From Anastrepha obliqua (lineage: Eukaryota > Arthropoda > Insecta > Diptera > Tephritidae), in the NCBI RefSeq assembly GCF_027943255.1, contig NC_072893.1:95177784-95241783 (forward strand): a stretch of 64,000 bases of DNA. The letters are read 5' to 3'. Every line of letters begins with the position of its first letter. Position 1 is the stretch's first letter. The notes below the pieces were generated by a model, which worked only from the letters and a program-made list of their open reading frames with translations, made no database searches and was not told the origin of the DNA. This document shows, in pieces, positions 1-11,334 of this stretch. The translations under genes and the position numbers were made by a program.

Positions 1-479
1 TTCGAGCTTCTTTTTTTAAATTAAAACTAAACACATACTTTAAATAAGAACTCTTTATCTCTTTGTTTACATACATATGCAGTAGGGGGAATTTTATAAT
101 TTTTGAATGATATTTAACATTTCCCAATTGCACACTTCCATATATCAATTCTTTTCGCGAAATTTTCAATGATATTCAGGCATAATTGGAGCTCTTTTTC
201 AGAGCTTCAGTTGTTTCTGGTTTAGTTACATAAACCATATTTTTGAGATGGCTCCGTAGAAAATACGAAGCATTTCCTTTCTTAAGTATTACACTGTCTA
301 ATGGAAGCGTGACCGTCAAAATTCAAACATAGAGTTCTGTTATAAAAAAATGTTAATGCTGCTAAATAGACCTATTCTTGTCGCAATACGCGTTTTGCAA
401 TTTGTTAGTTTTGTGAGAAATTTAGAAAGCGTACATAAGTCGTTAACGGATTAGGACCAAAAAAATACATCTTTATCAT

Positions 480-955
480 GGATTGATAAAAGACTTGCAA
501 GGGCTAAGGCAAACTCAGAACAGAATTGGGCAAATCTTACTTTTGTGCGAATAGTTGCATACGCCACTCCTGGTGCACTGCTGATAATCGACAACTTCAA
601 TATGAACAATTGTTAAGCATCCAGTAAAGGTTCATGTTTGAAGCTGATTCTCCAAAAAACGTTTTTGGCCGTTTATCTGATCAATTTGTATGCAGTTTTG
701 ACTAAAATTGACCAAAAAGCATAAGTAACGTGATCTGCGAAGGTGTTTGGAAGAACCAGCCAATCTTGGATTTTACAAGAAGAAAACGATAGCAAGCATC
801 GAAGGTGTGTAGGGTAGAAACGGCAAAATGGAATTAAAATGTTGGATTGACCTTACAGTCGCCTGATGCCAACCCTATTGAAAATGTTCGAGCAAAAACA
901 CGAAGTAAAAGAAATATACACGTTCAAAGAGTTATCAAGATAGTCCCTGGCCGGA
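480..955 (+). mobile_element. Tc1-like transposase relic (DD34E type)
   Basis: Decayed coding sequence with no open frame. Read across frames, around 777-800 it gives QEENDSKHRR, which matches the Tc1 second-catalytic block (usual form QDNDPKH). Around 855-882 it gives SPDANPIEN, matching the Tc1 SPDLNPIE block that carries the third catalytic residue (E). After that, AKTRSKRNIHVQ resembles the usual downstream helix. Stops and frameshifts show it is dead. No terminal inverted repeats (TIRs) were identified, and the left border is approximate. It ends against a piece of the short repeat family at about 945. Confidence 0.5.
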
Positions 956-1590
956 TATAAATCCGGGTCGTTCCGGTAACGTACGACGCGTGTTATGTTT
1001 TTTGAAACCAGCGTTTTAAATCATCGTAGGTTTCACCCTTGCAGACACCTGCTTGACCCAGAGGCGCTTCCTAGGCACGTCAGGAGACACCTACTACACT
1101 ACGCCAACGAGATCCAGGACAAAACAAACAGAGACTCACTGGACCGGACAGTGTTTAGGCAGTCATTAAACGACATTCTCCGGGGGACTGTTACCACCTT
1201 CTTAAGCTCCCGTCCTATGAATGCTGTAATCGGAGTCCAACCACCCCCTATTGCAGATTAAGACCTCCAGCTTCCCCGTGAGACACGTGTAAAACTGGTA
1301 CAATTACGTTCTGGATATTGTAGCAGGTTAAACTCCTACTTATCCGGAATTGACCCCGACATACCTAACTTATGTCCGGCATGTGAAGGCACCCCGCATG
1401 ACACTAACCACCTTTTCACATGCCCTTTAAAACCGACTCATCTAACACCCCTCTCCCTCTGGACCCAACCTATCTAAACAGCATGCTTCCTGGGCCTACC
1501 TTTAGATGAGCCTGACGAAGACGACCGATGATTTACTCTACACTGACGGGGCTTCTCTTACTGCTACAACAACAACAACAATCATCGGAC
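945..1590 (+). mobile_element. LINE 3' end (jockey/LOA-like ORF2 C-terminus) behind an inverted repeat head
   Basis: The open frame at 995-1261 runs into a stop, after which the same frame continues with LRSGYCSRLNSYLSGI and CPACEGTPHDTNHLFTC. That is the Cys/His block near the ORF2 C-terminus of many arthropod non-LTR retrotransposons. An acidic DEPDEDDR ending follows, then a CAA-repeat tail at 1563-1580, so the 3' end is complete while the endonuclease and reverse transcriptase (RT) are missing. Bases 945-990 match the short repeat 'A' family in the opposite sense, so the 5' part is inverted relative to the tail. The same C-terminus recurs at 8190-9245 and 58517-58738. Clade is uncertain. 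Confidence 0.65.
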
Positions 1591-1599
1591 TCATTCAAT

Positions 1600-3300
1600 A
1601 TAAAAAAATTAAATATTGTACCAAATAAAATGCCTTTGTATTAGAAATCGTGGAAGGTAAACATGTTAACCTAATTTAGCTATGATTGATGCAACCCTTT
1701 CTAAGTCATTGGTATATAAGTATACACTATTACCCCCTTTAGTATTACAATTGGTAAAACAAAAACAAAAATTATGATAAAAAGTTAAGAAGTGTTAAAT
1801 TCAGTCCAGACTAAACTTTACATACCCCCGCACATTTTATTAAATTTAATTTGAGCTGGCTGCTAATTTTTGGAAACACGCAAACTCATAGACAATAAGA
1901 GTTATAACTTGTAACATCAGAAGAACGATCGGATGTCAAGCCTTAACATATAAAAAGTAGGCGTGGTTTTTACCCGAGCTCAATAATATTTAAGTCGTGG
2001 CACCGGACATTGTTCATAATTAAATTTGCGACGAATTTATTTTATTTGGTTCCTCATTTGTACCAAATTTGAGTAATTTTGCATTATTTATGCATAAGAA
2101 AAATATCACGTTTTTGCTTTTTGATTAAAATGTTCAATAACTATTCACCCTGAAGAAGAAGTGATATGTGTACCAAGTTTTATTCAAATATGTAAGTTAA
2201 TTTTTGCTCGAGTTATCGTCTCATGGACGTACGGACATACCATTTCTCTCGTCATTCGGAGCATTTCAGTCTATATCTAACATTATATTTTATGCTGTTA
2301 CATATAACCGTCACATTAATACTCGCAGTTATAAAACAGATGTGAGCGCAAATCTGTAATAGGTAGTTGTTATTTTTTTGGAACGAGAGAGTACACAGAT
2401 GTACAAATAAAATTATGCGGCAAAAATAGGTAATTCATTATAGCATAGAAAATGAGAAATTGCTACTTTGTTACAGTATTGCATGTCAGTGAATCTCAAT
2501 TTTGATGTATTATGTAATATTTACCAAAAACGGTAGCTTCAGCAAGAAATGGAAACGCTCAAAGTAAATTTCTCATGCAATAATGCAAGAAGCATTGAGT
2601 TAGCTGCACTTGCATTTTAAAGTAGCTTCCACTTTGTAGTAAAAAGTAATATTCATTTCATACTTATAAAATGTAATTTCAACTCAATTTTTAATTATGA
2701 AGCGAACTAGTTGCTATTATATTTCTTCAATAATTAAATTATAAAAGCGAGTCATTTCTTTCAAGTATAGATATGGTAGTAACACAACATTTTCAAACTC
2801 TGAGTTCCCCAACAAAAACATTAATAGCATTTTCAGCGCGAATTTGTGACTTTAATGAGCTCTTTGCAAAAGTTAATGTAAAGTGAAGTGAATTTAGCTC
2901 AGTGCAATTAGGTATTTTTGGTAAGATATTAAACTTTTCATAGTGATACAGTATGAGCTCGTATATCTGAGTACTTGATACTCAGACTGATAAATTTCTT
3001 AACCGACTACATTACGGCGCAAATAATATATCGATTTTCTTGTAAATATAAACTGCATAGTTTTATGTGCCAACAGTCGGAGTTATTTCACTTAAAGAAG
3101 TAATGAAAGAAAACAAAGAGGAGTTTGTTTTTGAATAGATGAATTTAAAAGTAGTCGAATCTACTCAAAGACTGAGTCAAATTCAAGAATAAAAGCTCTT
3201 GCTGAAAAACTTCTTACAAAAATGTATGCAAATACGTGAGAAGCTGTGAAGAGAAAATAAAATTAACTTTTTTTGATTCTGTTCTTTTTCTTTGTGTCTC
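1600..3300. other. AT-rich non-coding stretch
   Basis: No credible open frame, splice-flanked exon, inverted repeat or transposon motif seen on either strand. Probably intronic or intergenic DNA. Confidence 0.5.
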
Positions 3301-3305
3301 AACTA

Positions 3306-3656
3306 CAGGGTTTTTCAATTGGCGCGGGTCGATTTTGGCGCCCTGAGGCAGCAATTTTGATTTGGTGACATCTATCAAATCTTTTGTTTATTATTCAGTT
3401 GTTTATGCCAAATCATCATGGCAGGTTACACAATTGAACAGCACGTCCAAATGATAAAACTTTATTATCAAAATGACGTTGCGCGCATTGCACCCATTTT
3501 TCGGTAGACGTGGTGGCCCTTCCAATTTCTTATGGCCCATATTGAACCATATGGACCTAGACGACATGTGGTTCCAGCAGGACGGCGCTACGTGCCACAC
3601 AGCAAACGCCATTTTATTCTATTTCAACATCTACCCGCCCTTATTGAAAAACCCTT
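3306..3656 (+). mobile_element. Internally deleted DD41D mariner-like element (about 350 bp)
   Basis: Ends are imperfect TIRs, AGGGTTTTTCAAT against its complement near 3642-3655, with TA at 3304-3305 and 3657-3658. The coding remnant starts at an ATG at 3418 (MAGYTIEQHVQMIKLYYQN). It then shifts frame into FFGRRGGPSNF and jumps straight to LDDMWFQQDGATCHT, the second-aspartate block of the DD41D family. The first aspartate and everything after TCHTAN are missing. This looks like a MITE-sized deletion derivative that keeps both ends. Confidence 0.65.
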
Positions 3657-3659
3657 TAC

Positions 3660-4870
3660 TTAAAAATATTTGCTCTTGTAACATAATCTTACTATACTTA
3701 TTTTGAAAGAGCTTCGTAAGACTGCTGATGTAAAAATCCTCGGTAAGAAAAAAAGCGCAACATGTCCCGTAATTGCCTCGATTTTTATTAATTGCCGTTA
3801 CCTCGTTCAACTGTGTTTAATTTTTCGTCATTCGCTATCGTACGTCATTGTTCCTTGTAGTTAAGTGGCGGACGTTTTACACTGACTTAACTGACAAACT
3901 TAACTAACTTATGAACACACTGACGGTTGTTTTCTTAACAATGGCCAACAGCAACGGTAGGCAACAACAAATGTACGAAACGGCGAAAGAATTTATCGCG
4001 GTCAACGTTTGGTAGTTATGCCACTAAACTGAGATGGATAGTGTGATTTGGTCAACCCTTCGGGCCTTCCAATGACCTAGTGCCTACCCACACAATGAGG
4101 CAAAAAAAGCAACAAGCAAACTTTTCTACATACATACTCGTATGTACTTACATACATATTTATAAGCCAATTTAGATCGTCTATGCGAAACTGTCATTCA
4201 CGGCATGAAAATCACAGGAGAGCAATACTTTGCAACTCTACTCCCTACAACACTGACCATCTTGCCACTTCCCATATTCACTCACAACTGATGCACGCGA
4301 ATTTTCAAGCGATTATTTCCACTATGTAACGTTAAAGTACTTTTGACCCTATGAGGTCGGAAAGGGGGTAACTAACAATCGTTACCCCATATATTTCGTA
4401 TTAAGTCTCTACAAGGAAAAGTCGAAAAGTGTGGGGCGTGCAGGGGAATAAAAACTAGAAAATCGCATAAATTACAGGTTAGTGGTTAGACACGCTAGCG
4501 ACAAATGGGACAGCAAAACAAAAAAAAAACAAAAACAAAATAGAAATACACAGCAATGTAGATATTCAAGCAGTTTCTTTAAGCTTAAAAAATCGTTAAA
4601 ATTCAAGTATTTTAAATTAGAGTTGCCTTTTATACTGCATTGATCACACAATTTATTCGCACACTCAAAGTTTATAAACAGATACACTCGATACTTAGGA
4701 CGATTTAAACAAAGGAATAAAGTATTTAATTTAAATATTTTTATTCAGTACTTAAGAAACAACAACTTCCAAACTCATTTCTGGAATTAGAGAACTTAAG
4801 GTAATAACGAAATAAGTCAGAAGTTAATGCAAAAATATTATTCGTACATAGCCATATAAGGAATATTTTA
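3660..4870. other. AT-rich non-coding stretch
   Basis: No recognisable gene or transposon. Only short chance open frames and scattered CATA-type simple repeats around 4130-4160. Confidence 0.45.
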
Positions 4871-4874
4871 TTAA

Positions 4875-5335
4875 AAATATTTTATTAATAACTGCTTCCA
4901 AACGTCGGTGCATACCTTTTACCAATAGTTTGGTTTCATTAGCTGCAATTTTCTCCCACTCAACACTTAAAGCTGTCTTTAATGACGCCTTTGACGTTAT
5001 TTTTTGCTCTGATTCTCCTTTCTAAGAGCTCCCAGACATGCTCAATTGGGTTCAGATTCGGTGATTGAGGTGGAGTTTTAAGCTGCTAAGTGGTAAATAA
5101 GCCATTTTTGCACGAGATGGGAGTATTTTGGGTCATTGTTCAAGTTTAACGGCACTATAATGCAAATTATTCTTCAAAGCTTTTAAATACAGATGTTTGT
5201 CCATTTTATCCATGCTTAATGGCAGGAATAAGATTTTTTTCATTCAGTTCTGTATTGTTTTTTCTCGAAACTTTTGGAGAGCCATCTGATTCGAAAATAT
5301 TAAATCTCGACTAATCTAATATATCTAATCTAATA
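4875..5335 (-). mobile_element. Tc1-like transposase C-terminal relic
   Basis: On the minus strand, across small frameshifts, the translation gives NNDPKYSHLVQKWLIYHLA (Tc1 second-aspartate block, with the aspartate changed to Asn). It continues PPQSPNLNPIEHVWELLERR (third-acid block with the glutamate kept) and ends near AANETKLLVKGMHRRLEAV, a typical Tc1 C-terminus. A stop falls after VIKDSFKC and the frame resumes one shift later. No ends were identified. It sits just downstream of the LINE at 5430-6690, and the two have no functional link. Confidence 0.6.
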
Positions 5336-5429
5336 TATAGCGTTTGGCGAGCTCCAATCTTTTCTTTCTGTTAATATCTGAAATGTAGGACCTGCGGCGT
5401 GCCTCTCTGCTATGATAACCATGCAGACA

Positions 5430-6690
5430 ATTAATTATTTATTTTTATTTTATTTATTTATTTATTATTAAAGTCAAAACATACAACCATAGGTTATTTT
5501 TACAATGATTGACCTTAAGAATATTTTACATAAAAGGATTAACAGTAAAATCAAAACTAAAATTAGAATTAAAATTACAGATAGTAGTAAAGAAGTATAA
5601 GATGGAGAAAGTATTAGAAGGAAAGTAAGGTAAAAAATAGTAGTAGCAGGAGAAGGGATTAATGGGAAGAGATTTAAAGTACATTCAGCAATTTTCGGCA
5701 AGATAGCGAAGCAATTTATTTTTGAAACACGAGCTTTCTTTTATACGTTTAATTTTGTAAGGTAAGGTATTCCAAAGACGGACAGAGAACACAAAGTATT
5801 GACGTTCAGTCACCAAACAACTGTATTTCATCGGGACTAAGTTTAACGAACGGCAGGACTTTGAAGGCATAAGTCGATCTTTGAGGTATCTGGGTTTCTG
5901 AGTGTTTATAATCTTGTGGAGTAAAACTAAACATTTAAACCTAAGCAAGTCGTTAAAGGATACGGAAGCAATTTTTTTCGCAAATACTGTAATATGGTCA
6001 TAACGTTTTTTACAGTACACGTATCTAGCAATGTTGTTATAAAAAACATTAAGCTTGCTACGACACACACTATCACAAGGAGTATATAACTCGCAACCAT
6101 ACAGTAACGTTGGTAACAAATACGTTTTAGCTAGTAGCAGTCGAGTGTTTACTGGTGTAAAATATTGAGTTGTCCATAAATTTCGGAGCATACCATAAAC
6201 TTTGCCTATGACAGTAAAAACGTGGTTGCTCCATGTCAAAGTTCTATTAAATGTAACCCCTAGATTTTTAACATTGTCCACATATTTAATCGCAGCGCCA
6301 TTTAGTTTGACTTGTGTATAGCCATCGAGCTTGATATATTTTTTGTAAATAACGATGCATTGGGACTTATCAGGATTGAGAATTAACCCATTTTCAGAAG
6401 CCCACTTGCTTGTGAGGCTCAAGTCAGAATTCATATTACTTATGCAAATGTCAATGCAGCTAATGGGACAACTAACATATAATTGAACGTCATCAGCATA
6501 TATGTACATGGACATCACTATATTTAATCACACCGAACAAATCGTTAATGTACAAGACAAATAAAAGAAGGCCAAGGATAGAGCCTTGAGGTACACCTCT
6601 GGTTACAGGGAGAAAGTTTGACATGGTATTATCACTACATACGGTTTGTAATCGGTCACTAAGATACGTTTCTATAAGAGTCAAGGCCGA
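5430..6690 (-). mobile_element. 5'-truncated non-LTR retrotransposon (RT C-terminal half)
   Basis: Two overlapping minus-strand frames (6684-6493 and 6518-5685) form one RT broken by a frameshift near 6500. Motif B-like RGVPQGSILGLLLFVLYINDL is followed by motif C YADDVQLYVS with both catalytic aspartates. A thumb and connection region follows, with YGCELYTPCDS and RLWNTLPYKIK. There is no endonuclease, so the insertion is 5'-truncated at about 6690. The element closes with a 3' UTR and an AATA-rich tail at 5430-5470. Clade unassigned; the LWN.LP ending recalls LOA/Bilbo-type LINEs. Confidence 0.7.
5685..6684 (-). pseudogene. Reverse transcriptase fragment, frameshifted
   Basis: Coding part of the LINE at 5430-6690. 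The first 63-codon frame carries the GVPQGSILG block. The second, 277 codons, starts with YADDVQLY and runs to the natural stop at 5685. The overlap of the frames at 6493-6518 fits a single indel between RT motifs B and C. The catalytic YADD is unchanged, so decay here is modest compared with neighbouring elements. It cannot be active alone because the N-terminal RT fingers and the endonuclease are absent. Confidence 0.65.
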
Positions 6691-6769
6691 CGTTGACGGA
6701 CTGTTTGTGGACTTACTTTTTTATGCAAAGACTCTTGAATATTTCGGCATAGTATCGTGGTCTAGTATC

Positions 6770-7075
6770 GTATCCGAATGGTTTGGTGCGTGACTACCAC
6801 TCCGAATTCAGGGAGAACGTAGGTTCGAATCTCGGTGAAAGACCAAAATGAAGAAAAAGTGTTTTCCAATAGCTGTCGCCCCTCGGCAGGCAATAGCAAA
6901 CCTCCGAGTGTATTTCTGTCATGAAAAATCTCCTTGTAAAAAAAATCTGCCGTTCGGAGCCGGCTTCAAACTGTAGGTCCCTCCATTTGTGGAACAACAT
7001 CAAGAGGCACGCCACAAATAGGAGGAGGAGCTTGGGCAAAAACTCAAAAAGGGTGTACGCGCCAAATATTTTTTA
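6770..7075 (+). mobile_element. tRNA-derived SINE, most complete copy
   Basis: The head carries an RNA polymerase III A-box-like TATCCGAATGG (6771-6781) and a B box GGTTCGAATC (6832-6841). A body follows with CCTCGGCAGGCAA, CTGCCGTTCGGAG and GGTCCCTCCATTTGTGG, ending AGGGTGTACGCGCCAA and a T-rich tail. The same body occurs at 26143, 35548 (minus), 37681, 39285, 42264 and 53931. Open frames across it on the minus strand are incidental. The mobilising LINE is not identified. Confidence 0.75.
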
Positions 7076-7079
7076 AATT

Positions 7080-8185
7080 TTGCGACTGATGCTACTTTGT
7101 TGCGTTCCTCACGTAGAGTCGATATTTTTCGCCATCCCGCCACCAATCTTATTTCGTTTTCAGCAATATTAGTAAAAACACAAACGATTTTTACTGTTAC
7201 TTTTGCCGCAACAATATTATGAGCTGAATGTGTACGAATAAATGTTTTGCAGCATTTTTCCATCATCAACCATGACTTCATTGTTTTACAATGTTGGGTA
7301 CCGAAGCATCTCAATCCCATCTCCTGACACTTTTCCATCAATGATATTTAATTTGACTGCTTTGTATTACCTTTTGAGAGAGTATTTTGAGTCACTGGTT
7401 AGACATAATGAAATTATAATGAACTTAAATCTGCACGACAAACTTAAGGCAATTAAGTCAGCGTACAACTAAGTGATAGGTGGCTAGTCTAGTTGTTTTA
7501 TATCAAGGAACTTTTGTAATTTTCCAGGTACAGACATGATTTGAGCAAAGTAGATTAGGTTAAAAAGTAATTTCCAGGATTCCTTGAATTCAATTTACTT
7601 CATCAGCAGAGTTTTACAGAGAAAGAAAGAAGAAATTTTCAAAGGGCGCAAGGCCTGAGCTGATATATTCTGACCCAGCGGTGTTGTTGTTTTAGTAGTG
7701 CAGTGTCATTTGAATTATTTTCCTAACTCGCATTTAAGTAAAAGGCTAATCCGTAAGAATTCAATTTTTTGGAGTCTAAATTTTTTTGGTCTCAATTGCA
7801 TATTTAAAGTAACTGGATGAAATTGAATGAATTAGATGGCGTTGGAGAGTAATTATAAATTTAAATATTTGTAAAAAAATGATTTAGAATAAAAAATTAC
7901 AGAGGAAAGCAAAGGTGTTCCCTGTTTTGAATATTTTCGTTTCGAATCGAACTTTCGAATGCAATAAGGTGCTTTCCCCAGCCAGTATCAAATTTAGAGA
8001 AAAATAAGTTAATTAAAACAAAATTAAGTGAAACTTCAAATCTATATGTAATCTTGGCAGAAAGTCAGTATCATATCTCCGCGGAATAACATTGGGAAAT
8101 ACGGCAAATTTATTTGCAAAGCCAGCCGAAGGGGTTTTTCATCTTGGTGGCTTTGTTAGCAAGCAAAACTGCCGGATCTGGGCAT
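7080..8185. other. Unclassified stretch
   Basis: Minus-strand frames around 7341-7080 have no motif I recognise. The rest is AT-rich. No exon-like block with strong splice sites was seen. Confidence 0.4.
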
Positions 8186-8189
8186 CTGA

Positions 8190-9245
8190 AGCAGTATACT
8201 TTGCCCTTTCAGTGTAGTGTGAATCACCCGTCGTCTTCGTCTAGCTCATCTAACGGTTCCTGTTTTGACAGGTTGGGTCCAGAGGCAGAGAGGTGTTAGA
8301 TGAGTGGGTTTGATGGGGCATGTGAAACATACCGGACATATGTTTAGTATGTCGGAGTTAATTCAGGATAAGTAGGAGTTTAACCTGCTACAGTATCCAG
8401 AACGTAATTGTGCCAAGGTTACGGGGAAGCTGCAGCTTTTCGTCTGCAACGAGTGTTAGTTGGACTCCGATAACGGCATTCAAAGGTCGGGAGCTTCAGA
8501 AGGTGGTAAATGTCTCCCGATGAATGCCGTTTCTTGTCTGTCTGTACACTGTCTGGCCCAGTGATTGTTGGTCTGTTTTGTTTTGGAACTCGTCGGCGTA
8601 ACTGAGGAAATGCCTCCTGACGTGTCTGCAAGAGTGGGACCTACGCAGCACCCTTACAGAAACTGCTTGCCTAGCAGTTTGTTGTACTCCCTCACAGGGA
8701 GCATCTGAGACTCGTCGTGTAAATGTTAGGTGGGGACATCAGTAGACATCCCGTCGCAGTCCGCATGGTAGTGTTTTGACAAGTCTGAAGCTTCGCCCAC
8801 TGCGAATCACTAGTTCCAGGCGACCAGACTGGCGCAGCATAGCTTAGAATCGGCTGGCCAATTGCCTTATATGTCGATAGCACCATTTCTCTGTCTTTGG
8901 CCCAAGTGTTGCCCGCAAGCGATTTGGGAACCTTGTTGCGATTTTTGACTTTAGTTGTATGCGCCGAGATGGAGAGCAAACAAGGTTACACCCAAAATTG
9001 TGGGTTTGTTAACAGTCGGAATTGGTGTGTCGTTGAGTTTTACTTAAATTGCAGTTTGACCTCCTTTATGCAGGTCCTTTAAAATGTTCACCGTGGACTT
9101 CGTGGGGGAAAGTTGTAGGTTCCTCCCAGTGAAGAAGGGAGACAGGCAGGCGAGGTAGTCGTTTACTTTGGCGAACAGGCCATCAATGTCATTGCCTGCC
9201 GCCATAATCGTGCAGTCGTCGGCGATTCGTGCTATTTCGGTCATC
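8190..9245 (-). mobile_element. 5'-truncated LINE, RT thumb to C-terminus, decayed
   Basis: Minus-strand frames in order: 9244-9044 (ADDCTIMAA motif C, NDYLACLSPFF, LQLSPTKSTV), 8979-8692 (KVPKSLAGNTWAKDR, SYAAPVWSPGTSDSQW, LRTATGCLLMSP-like) and 8631-8419. These are the RT catalytic-to-connection segments of a jockey-type LINE. The 3' part, read through stops, repeats the acidic DELDEDD ending of the copy at 945-1590. Bases 9043-9244 join flush to a DD41D relic at 9245, so the LINE lies beside or inside that element. Several frameshifts and stops. Confidence 0.65.
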
Positions 9246-9687
9246 TATGAAAACTACAGAAGTATGATGAACGATTTTTTGTGGCCGGAAATTGAAGCCA
9301 TGGATTGTATTTGGTTACAGCAAGATGGCGCGGCATATTCCACAACCGAACTTTGCGCGTCAAGTTCGGTAATCGTATTATCTGCCGTCTTAGAGAAGGT
9401 AATTCGATATTTCGGAGCTGCGATTTAACGCTGTTAGACTTCTTTGTGGGCTGCCTTGAAGAAGCGAAGTTATGCGAATAATCCGTTATAGATTCAGACT
9501 TTTAAAGGCGAATATCGTGAGATAGAACCAGAAACTGTTACTAAGGTCTTGGAAAACTGGGTTAACAGGATGCCCTGAGGTAGCCACATGAATGAGATTT
9601 TTACTTCTTCGAATAAACCAAAAAAATGTGTTGTTTTTTGTTTTTGAATATTTACAAAACAAAAACACCATTATAAGGATCACCCTG
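9245..9687 (+). mobile_element. DD41D mariner-like element, 3' half
   Basis: Starts at YENYRSMMNDFLWPEIEAMD and IWLQQDGAAYST (second-aspartate block). It continues across frames with RSCDLTLLDFF (third aspartate), then VLENWVNRM and NEIF. The right TIR CACCCTG ends at 9687, followed by TA. The left half is missing, and the LINE at 8190-9245 abuts the break. Frameshifted and inactive. Confidence 0.6.
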
Positions 9688-9972
9688 TACAACAGTTGCA
9701 TAACCAATGTATGTACGTAGAATACTCGATAAGACACCACACCCAAATGCTAGAGGCTAACAATAGAGCGTCTGATAGCAACTAAGCTGTTCCAGTTGGG
9801 TGCCACACATACAAACACAAGTATGGTGCGTTGTGGAACGGCTATGACTAAGTTGTTTTTCGTTTCATTGCAAGTATATATGTACACGTGTAAGTATTTA
9901 AACAAGGCGAAAAGTCAAATCGCTATTGGCAGCTAATGTCGCTGAATGCTCAATAATTTCATAAAGTATATT

Positions 9973-10478
9973 TATTTTGTTCATAATATTTACACTTCTT
10001 CCCCCTTTTATTGCAGCAGTGAGGGGCTACGCACCCCCTGGGCATCACTGACCAAGGTGATGATGAAAGTGGTGGCGAACCTGCTGGACGCTGACGTAGT
10101 TATTTACTTGGCGGCTTTGAGTGATTATATCATATCAGCATACATATCTACATACATACTTTATCAAACTAAATCGACGACGTAGCATGCATACTATACT
10201 ATTGTTTATAAATATGTATGTACAGGTATTGACAAAAAGGTATTAGAATTCGCTTTGATAAAAGCTACATTCAATTATTTTATTTATTTGATTTTTTAGT
10301 TGTTTTCGGTTATGCGTATTTTTATGTACTTCTAGGTGAACTGAACTCATAAGTAGCTAGCATAACGTATTGGGTGTTTTATTAGAGGTATAGGATTTTT
10401 TTCTTTCAAAAGTTTAAAATTGGACTCACTATGCAGGCTTGCCATAATGACATACTGATAATGTTAAGGCATTACCTG
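9973..10478. repeat. Tandem duplication, unit 1 (506-bp period)
   Basis: Bases 9975-10478 appear identical to 10481-10984 on a line-by-line reading. Each unit holds an intron-like lead, a strong splice acceptor, a GC-rich coding block and about 290 bp of AT-rich sequence. No divergence was seen, so the duplication is either very recent or an assembly artefact. Confidence 0.85.
10017..10185 (+). CDS. Candidate host exon in tandem unit 1
   Basis: A strong acceptor (pyrimidine run CTTCTTCCCCC, then TTTTATTGCAG) precedes 10017. The downstream frame reads SEGLRTPWASLTKVMMKVVA and NLLDADVVIYLAALSDYI, then runs to a stop at 10183-10185. Codons up to about 10097 are GC-rich at third positions (ACC, CCC, CTG, AAG, GTG, GAC), unlike the AT-rich surroundings, which argues for real coding sequence. 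A weak donor (GAC then GTAGTT) follows LLDAD at about 10097, so the exon may end there rather than at the stop. I do not recognise the protein. Confidence 0.4.
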
Positions 10479-10984
10479 TTTTTTGTTCATAATATTTACA
10501 CTTCTTCCCCCTTTTATTGCAGCAGTGAGGGGCTACGCACCCCCTGGGCATCACTGACCAAGGTGATGATGAAAGTGGTGGCGAACCTGCTGGACGCTGA
10601 CGTAGTTATTTACTTGGCGGCTTTGAGTGATTATATCATATCAGCATACATATCTACATACATACTTTATCAAACTAAATCGACGACGTAGCATGCATAC
10701 TATACTATTGTTTATAAATATGTATGTACAGGTATTGACAAAAAGGTATTAGAATTCGCTTTGATAAAAGCTACATTCAATTATTTTATTTATTTGATTT
10801 TTTAGTTGTTTTCGGTTATGCGTATTTTTATGTACTTCTAGGTGAACTGAACTCATAAGTAGCTAGCATAACGTATTGGGTGTTTTATTAGAGGTATAGG
10901 ATTTTTTTCTTTCAAAAGTTTAAAATTGGACTCACTATGCAGGCTTGCCATAATGACATACTGATAATGTTAAGGCATTACCTG
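10479..10984. repeat. Tandem duplication, unit 2
   Basis: Second copy of the 506-bp unit, directly head-to-tail with unit 1 and ending at ATTACCTG (10977-10984). The first copy of that motif is at 10471-10478. Confidence 0.85.
10523..10691 (+). CDS. Candidate host exon in tandem unit 2
   Basis: Identical copy of the 10017-10185 block with the same acceptor and reading frame, 506 bp downstream. If the duplication is real, this is a duplicated exon, which could give mutually exclusive or repeated splicing. No flanking exons were found on the plus strand, so function is unknown. Confidence 0.35.
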
Positions 10985-11280
10985 CATCCACTTGGTCATT
11001 GGTAGCAAATTATATTGCTCGCTCTTTAAACCAGTCCTACGACTTTGCTATATGATTGTTAATTTCAGGGTATACTTCAATCAAATCTATAATATTTTCA
11101 ATCAAAATACAAACATCGTATTAAATCGATGTGCCCACTTGTCGTTGGAAGCTGCCCGATAACAATTTTCAGCAAATTACGAGCAAAAAGTGCATTGCCT
11201 TGTCCGGAAGTAAGAGTTCTCATATATTTTTTAAGCTGCGGCGCATTTATATGCCTCCACAGGTAAGACATTGTCAAAGC

Positions 11281-11330
11281 GTTCCCACGACAGTCGGTTC
11301 CACGTAACCGGAACGACCCGGATTTATAAT
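11281..11330 (-). repeat. Short repeat 'A', 5' head fragment
   Basis: Reads TTCCCACGACAGTCGGTTCC then ACGTAACCGGAACGACCCGG, the head of the A repeat also seen at 945, 19568, 26790/28116, 37350 and 39780. The remainder is missing. Confidence 0.6.
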
Positions 11331-11334
11331 GAAT

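Noticed and set aside
10371..10470. TGGGTGTTTTATTAGAGG in the tandem unit as a DD41D-type end
   Set aside because: Resembles mariner-type ends I have seen, but no partner TIR or coding remnant is present.
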